Assembly: GCF_033807715.1 (NCBI RefSeq)
Contig: NC_084599.1
Coordinates: 4,550,125 to 4,614,124 of the forward strand
Source of the DNA: Cololabis saira
Taxonomy: Eukaryota; Chordata; Actinopteri; Beloniformes; Belonidae
Direction: 5' to 3'
Length of the DNA: 64,000 nt
The position numbers were made by a program, and so were the translations under genes. The notes under the pieces were generated by a model. That model saw only the letters and a list, made by a program, of their open reading frames with translations, was not told where the DNA came from and ran no database searches. How positions within the stretch are numbered: the stretch's first letter is position 1; the number at the start of each line of letters is the position of its first letter. Shown here one piece after another: positions 58,425 through 64,000 of this stretch.

Positions 58425-58920
58425 CTGAGGGACATAAAAGGATGTCTTCTGATATCTGAGGACACATCAGTCCTTTTTTTTTTTTTTTTTTTCTTACCTT
58501 GTCTGCACATATATTATTGATTGATACCATGACGGTAGAAACCAAAAGTGTATATATGTGCATTATTACTATATGTAATATATACATATATATACACGCA
58601 CACATGTGCGTACACATACATAAATATACACATACAAACCAATTTTTTTTGGGGGGGGAGGGGGTGGGGGGGGGTGGTGACGACATCCACTGCCAATCCA
58701 GGAAGCAGGAACACACGGAGACACACGTCAAGCACTGGAACTCTGCAACAAAAAAACCACAAACAAAGCACGAAACCGGCACGGAGCCATCCAAAACACG
58801 AACAGCAATCGACCTAAATCTTGAGATCTGATCGCAGTCTGAGCTAAGCTATCGCTACCGCTACCTAAACCCAAAAACTAGAGAGCCAGCATGCAGGTGA
58901 ACAAGCCAGTGTGTATGTCT

Positions 58921-59132
<212 letters not shown>

Positions 59133-59159
59133 AACCAAACAAAGCTCCACCTGAAGTGT

Positions 59160-61045
59160 ATCTATAGTGGGGGAGGGGGGGGAGCAACCCCGCCACCCGT
59201 GAGACCAGAGGCCGACAAGGAAGAGCCCGGAACCCAGGCCACCGGCAACCCCACAGAGGGGAGAAGTAGGAGGGAGGCAACCCACCGCCTGCGAGGCCCC
59301 CCCCCCCACCCGGCGGCGGCCGAGGGGGCCCGCGGGCGGGGCCCCCACGGCGCGGAAAGAAGCAGCCAGGGATCCCGCGGCGGCGGACCGCGACCCAGGC
59401 AATCCCCGGCCACCCGGTCCGGGCCGGACACGCGGCCAGGAGGCCCTCACCCTTCAGGCCAGCGACCCCCACCCGGCAGGGGGCCAACCCGCCCGGAGAG
59501 ACAGAGCCGCCCCGGCCGCCGACGCGGGCAGGCGCACCCGTCCCCCACGAAAGTGGCCCTCCAAGACCAGAGGGGCGCCCCGCCGTAGAGGCAGCGGGGG
59601 GGACCGGAGACGGGCCCGGAGAGAGGGAACCCCCCAACAAGGCGGCACCCGCGCAGGCCCGACAACGGAGGGCCCCAGACCCAGGCATCCCATTCATTCA
59701 TCCATTCACCTATCCGATACCTATACTAATAATAATATAATATACTATACATAATACTAATAATAATACTAAAAATAATAATAATAACCATCTTTGTATA
59801 ATATAATATTGATAAATTATTAAGTTTTTGATGTCCTGCCAATGGAGGCTCAAATCCTCCATGGCAGGACCCTTCCATACCGCATTCTCACCGACACAGA
59901 CATACAATCACGCACCGTTTCCCCCTCCCCGGGGGGATCCAGCACCGCCAGAAGGCACCCCAGGCTGCACGGCGGGCCCCGCCAGGCCCGGGTAACCCGA
60001 CCCACCCGTCCCAGGCCCAGGCCGGTGAGGGAACGCGGGTGATGTGGGACCCCCTCCCGCCCCTTGTGTTGAGTGCATGTGATTAATGCCATAAAAACAG
60101 GGAGGAGGGAGGGCCAAGTATCGATTGACACAGACCCCCCCCCCTCCCGAACTACGTGTCCTTGTCAAATGTATTTATTAAGTGTTGAATGTGCAGTGTC
60201 TATTTTGCTGTTAAAACCGTGAGGCGGGGAGTGCCAGGCCCCGCGGGACAGTGCCCCCCACGACCCGGACCCCCCGCCTTTCGCCTATGTGCGTATGAAT
60301 CGTGTAGGGGGGGCAAGAGGGGGAGCGGAGGCCGAAGCCAGGAAGCAGGACCAGCAAAGCCGGCCCTGATAAGACACCCGCGTCCCCCCACCGGCCGTCC
60401 AGTAGACGGGGGCCGGCCCCCCGAGCCGGGCAAGGGCCCCACCGTACCTCCAAGGGCGCCCCCGGCGCCGCCGGAGCCCCCAGACGGAGGAGGAAACGGT
60501 CCAACATCCTCCCATTCATACTGACAACATAAGACATAGATACCTGGGAATGGTGCCACCCCGCCGTCGCGCCCGCCCGTGCACCCCCCGGTCAGGGGAA
60601 GCCCGCTCCCCGGACCCGGCCCCACCCCCCCCCGAGGCCACCCCGGCGGACACCCCAAGGGTCCCGGAGTCCCCACATCCGCAGGGGCACTTGGCCCCCG
60701 CCCAGCGACGGAGGACCAAGGCAGCAATGCCCCCCCAGCGCAGACAGCCACCCCTCACCCAGGCAGGGCCGGGCCCTCCGGGTGGGACCCCCACGTCCAC
60801 GGCCCCGCCCCCCCCGGGAGGCCCGGAGACGCCCCAGCCACAGCCCCCCGCCCGAGCCCTCCCCAGCCACCCCTCCCCACCGCCATGAGGTAACCCCCCC
60901 CACAGGCCCCCAAGGCCCCCACCGGCTAGGGACAGGGCCCCGCGGCCCCCCCCACCGCCCCCCAGGGGCCACCAGAGGCCCGCGCCCCAGACCCCCCAAG
61001 CCGACCCCCAACCCCAAGGGCTACGAGATCACCACCCCCCCGCCC
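59160..61045 (-). other. very GC-rich LINE 3' UTR
   Basis: On the LINE sense strand this is strongly G-rich with many GGG and GGGG runs; only 59700-59900 and 60020-60200 are AT-richer. Many overlapping long frames reflect lack of AT-rich stops, not genes. A G-rich 3' UTR segment is known in vertebrate L1 elements. Confidence 0.75.
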
Positions 61046-61048
61046 CCA

Positions 61049-63466
61049 CTAGGTAACGAAGCCAATAAACGGGGACCACAGAGAGTGCAATTCAGCCGAA
61101 TGTTGTTCAGTGGAGGCAGACATTATCTCACTACTAATATGATCTGATAAAAGATTCCTAAAATGGTTGATACATAAACTGGATTTTTGTTTCCAATTTA
61201 CTAAAATGGTTTTCTTTGCGATACATAAGGCAGTGAGAACCCGGTGTGTCCAATTAGGATCTATTTGAGTGTCTCCCAGGTGACCTAATATACATACCGT
61301 GGGGCATACTGGGATTCTGTGGTTGATCCATGTGGATAAATCCTCACAAATCTCCTTCCAGAACCTCTGTACCGGTGTACAGAACCATAAAGCATGCATA
61401 TAATTATCTGGGGTGTTCTCTGTGCACTGTGAACAGATATTAGAGGTGACAAAGCCCATCTGGAACATCCTTTGTCCAGTATAATGTATTCTATGAAGAA
61501 CTTTGTACTGTATAAGTTGTAGGTTTGGGTTTTTAGTCATAGTAAACGTATTTAAGCATATTTGTGACCAAGAAAACTGGTCGGTATTAAGAGAGAGATC
61601 CGCCTCCCACTTAGAGATCGGGAGAGAGACTGAATCGTCCAGTTTAGACACTAACCTGTAGAGTTTTGATAACAACTTTAAAGTGCTTAGATTCAATAAA
61701 TCTATTATCTTAGCGGGAAGTTGTAAATCTAATTGGCTAATTTTGTATGTTTTATTTATTATTGCCTTAAGTTGTTGATACTCTAAAAATGTATTCCTGC
61801 TAACTCCGTATTGAACAATAAGTGTATTGAAAGGTACAAACTGTCCTCCTACAATTACGTGCTGTAAGTACCGTATTCCTTGATCTCTCCATTGAACGAA
61901 GTTAACCATCTTTTTATCATTTTTCACGATGTCTGGGTTGTTCCATATGGGTGTACGGTCACATGGAAAAAGTGAAATTTTAGCTATTTTAAGAAATTCC
62001 CACCAAGCTGATAAAGTTGTGCTAATATTAATGCTTTTGAAACATTGATGACGTTTGATACTTTGACTAATAAATGGTAACTCTGAGATTTCTAGTTCAT
62101 TACAAAACACTTGCTCTGAGTCCAGCCATTGACTATCTAAAGGATGATCTTTTGACCATTTTACAATATACTGTAACTTACTGGCTATGAAGTAATACTG
62201 AAAATTAGGTAATTCTAAACCTCCATATTCTTTGGATTTTTGCAATGTCTTTAAACTAATACGTGGAGTTTTATTTTTCCACAGAAATTTTGATACATAT
62301 GAGTCCAACGATTTAAACCAGGAAAGAGGGGGTTTGCATGGTATCATTGAGAAAAAATAATTTACTTTTGGTAAAACCATCATTTTAATGGTGGCTATTC
62401 TACCCATGAGCGAAATGGGGAGAGAGCTCCATCTGGAAAGATCATCTTCTATTTTCTTTATAAGCTGAACATGATTTAATTTTATTAACTCTGACAGCCT
62501 AGGGGAGATGTTTATGCCTAAATATCTAATGTTCCCTGATTGTAATTGAGTATTGGTTATATTCCTAAAATTGCAGTTAACACACAGAACAGTGGATTTA
62601 GACCAATTAATAGAATAATCAGACAGAGATGAAAATCCCTCTATAAGTGCAATTGTCTGTGATAGTGAAGATCGTGAGTTCTGGAGGAAGAGGAGTACGT
62701 CATCCGCATAAAGACTAATTTTGTGCTCTAATATTTTACATTGTATACCTTTAATATTTTGATTTTGTCTAATAGCTGCTGCTAAAGGTTCAATAAATAT
62801 TGCAAATAATGAGGGAGAGAGAGGGCAACCCTGTCTAGTGCCTCTTTGCAAGGTAAAACTTGTAGAGATTTGATCATTTGTCCTTACACGTGCCTTGGGA
62901 GAGCTGTATAATATTTTTATCCAGTCAATGAAAGATTCGCCAAATCCAAATTTATGCAAAGTTGCCAATAGAAACTTCCAATTTACCTTATCAAATGCTT
63001 TTTCCGCGTCTAAGGATATAATAGTAGTCTCCTGTTTATTGATACTCGAATAGTCTATAATATTTAATAATCTGCGAATATTAGTAGACGAATGTCTACC
63101 TTTAATGAAGCCTGTTTGATCCGGATGTATAATAGAAGGGGTGACTCTTTTCAGACGTTCAGTAATGGCCTTGCTAATTATTTTAAGGTCTACATTTATC
63201 AATGAAATTGGGCGGTAGCTCGATGGGAGCAAGGGATCCTTGTCCGGTTTTAATAAAAGACTAATATTAGCAGAGTTCATATTTAAGGGTAAGCTTTTAT
63301 TTTCCCTAGCATTTAGAATCATTTTATAAAATGTTGGTGCTAATATACTCCAGAATTCCTTGTAAAATTCAGCTGGGAAACCATCTGGGCCCGGAGCTTT
63401 ATTATTGGGCATATGTTGAAGAGCTTCATGGAGTTCTCCTATTGAGAGCGGTGAGTCTAAATTCAT
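61049..63466 (-). CDS. L1-type ORF2 fragment: reverse transcriptase and C-terminal domain
   Basis: The 805-codon frame stays open upstream to the element edge, so the Met is not the native start; the endonuclease domain is lost. RT landmarks: NNKAPGPDGFPAEFYKEFW, PSSYRPISLINVDLKIISK, SLDAEKAFDKVNW (motif A Asp), GTRQGCPLSPSLFAIFIEPL (motif B) and YADDVLLFL (catalytic YADD). The C-terminus has CSQCTENTPDNYMHALWFC, a Cys/His motif usual in L1 ORF2. No stops or frameshifts, so the insertion is young, but it cannot be autonomous without endonuclease and ORF1. Confidence 0.93.
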   Translation of the reverse strand: MNLDSPLSIGELHEALQHMPNNKAPGPDGFPAEFYKEFWSILAPTFYKMILNARENKSLPLNMNSANISLLLKPDKDPLLPSSYRPISLINVDLKIISKAITERLKRVTPSIIHPDQTGFIKGRHSSTNIRRLLNIIDYSSINKQETTIISLDAEKAFDKVNWKFLLATLHKFGFGESFIDWIKILYSSPKARVRTNDQISTSFTLQRGTRQGCPLSPSLFAIFIEPLAAAIRQNQNIKGIQCKILEHKISLYADDVLLFLQNSRSSLSQTIALIEGFSSLSDYSINWSKSTVLCVNCNFRNITNTQLQSGNIRYLGINISPRLSELIKLNHVQLIKKIEDDLSRWSSLPISLMGRIATIKMMVLPKVNYFFSMIPCKPPLSWFKSLDSYVSKFLWKNKTPRISLKTLQKSKEYGGLELPNFQYYFIASKLQYIVKWSKDHPLDSQWLDSEQVFCNELEISELPFISQSIKRHQCFKSINISTTLSAWWEFLKIAKISLFPCDRTPIWNNPDIVKNDKKMVNFVQWRDQGIRYLQHVIVGGQFVPFNTLIVQYGVSRNTFLEYQQLKAIINKTYKISQLDLQLPAKIIDLLNLSTLKLLSKLYRLVSKLDDSVSLPISKWEADLSLNTDQFSWSQICLNTFTMTKNPNLQLIQYKVLHRIHYTGQRMFQMGFVTSNICSQCTENTPDNYMHALWFCTPVQRFWKEICEDLSTWINHRIPVCPTVCILGHLGDTQIDPNWTHRVLTALCIAKKTILVNWKQKSSLCINHFRNLLSDHISSEIMSASTEQHSAELHSLWSPFIGFVT

Positions 63467-63510
63467 AACCTGTTCCTGATGTAACTTCGGCAGATTAACA
63501 CATCAGTCCT

Positions 63511-63663
63511 GACAGGAAGTGCTCATCAAAAGCTCCTATTACATTCTGCCGGCCAGGATTGGCTGGAGTTAATCATGTCAGTGTCAGGGAGGGTGGAGAC
63601 CCTCTGATACAAAATGGGAACTGCAAATCCACGTTTCGGTGTCTGGAATCCAGTTGTTTCTCT
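63511..63663. other. SZT2 intron upstream of the LINE
   Basis: Short unique-looking intron stretch between the LINE target duplication and the dispersed repeat; no exon seen, so the exon before e1 lies beyond the right edge. Confidence 0.6.
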
Positions 63664-64000
63664 GAATTGCAGTGATCCATTTGTCTCTCTTAAGCTTATT
63701 TTTCGTCAGTCTGTAAAACTGTAAAACGATAACTCTGATTTCTTGCTAAATCTATGAGTACAGTCGATCGCACAACAGCTCTTTCCCATTTTAGATGTTT
63801 TCCAGTTGCTCAAACTGAAAGTTTACGCTGACACTCAGTCTTTCTGCCACTCAGTCTTTCTGCCACTCAGTCTTTCTGACACTCAGTCTTTCTGACACTC
63901 AGTCTTTCTGACACTCAGTCTTTCTGACACTCAGTGGGCGTAACCTGCTGTGAAGTTGCATCTTTGACGTCATGCACATTCCCTCTATTCCCCGCTGGGT
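63664..64000. repeat. dispersed repeat with 16-bp minisatellite, copy 2
   Basis: Matches 47400-47583 and 48398-48460 in the same orientation without the MITE. It carries about six 'cagtctttctgacact' units. It continues to the right edge of the window. Confidence 0.8.

Noticed and set aside
60189..61147. Several overlapping 90-180-codon frames on both strands
   Set aside because: All lie in the GC-rich LINE 3' UTR; open on many frames at once, proline/glycine low complexity.

Overview
The window is vertebrate genomic DNA, almost certainly from a ray-finned (teleost, probably percomorph) fish. The evidence is a vertebrate single-copy gene split into many short exons with GT-AG introns, and a repeat load typical of fish: Tc1/mariner, hAT and Harbinger-like elements, L1/Tx1-type LINEs, fold-back MITEs and long TA, CA and minisatellite tracts. 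No bacterial, organellar or CRISPR features were seen.

One host gene explains the coding content. Thirty-seven consecutive internal exons on the minus strand encode about 1,909 residues of the middle of SZT2 (KICSTOR complex subunit SZT2), the scaffold that holds GATOR1 at lysosomes in amino-acid sensing upstream of mTORC1. The N-terminal side lies at high coordinates (first visible exon 58219-58424) and the C-terminal side at low coordinates (last visible exon 1360-1545). The true 5' and 3' ends lie outside the window. All 36 exon joins keep the reading frame and no exon contains a stop or frameshift, so the gene looks functional.

The rest is intron filled with repeats. From low to high coordinates: a dispersed fish repeat (1-1290); a TIR element with a nested solo LTR sitting exactly on a 3' splice site (3695-5297); hAT-type elements (5854-6640, 6861-7248) and a 1-kb TIR element (7441-8465); a solo LTR inside a TA microsatellite (12087-12803); a three-level transposon nest (16109-20161); a 19-bp minisatellite (20663-21095); a hAT BED-finger fragment (22011-22295); minisatellites next to splice sites around 25.6, 30.9, 31.6 and 34.9 kb; a composite transposon holding a broken reverse transcriptase (39571-42995); a hAT element inside an old LINE (44605-46057); a 1-kb 21-bp repeat array (48745-49755); fold-back MITEs (54165-54565, 54941-55347); and a 5'-truncated L1-type LINE with an intact 805-codon reverse-transcriptase ORF, a poly(A) tail and a 13-bp target-site duplication (58475-63497).

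The most interesting biology is where repeats meet splicing. A transposon's target-site duplication appears to have rebuilt the acceptor AG of one SZT2 exon. Two exons have donor sites multiplied in frame by 45-bp and 30-bp tandem duplications. One intron appears to start with GC directly against a minisatellite.
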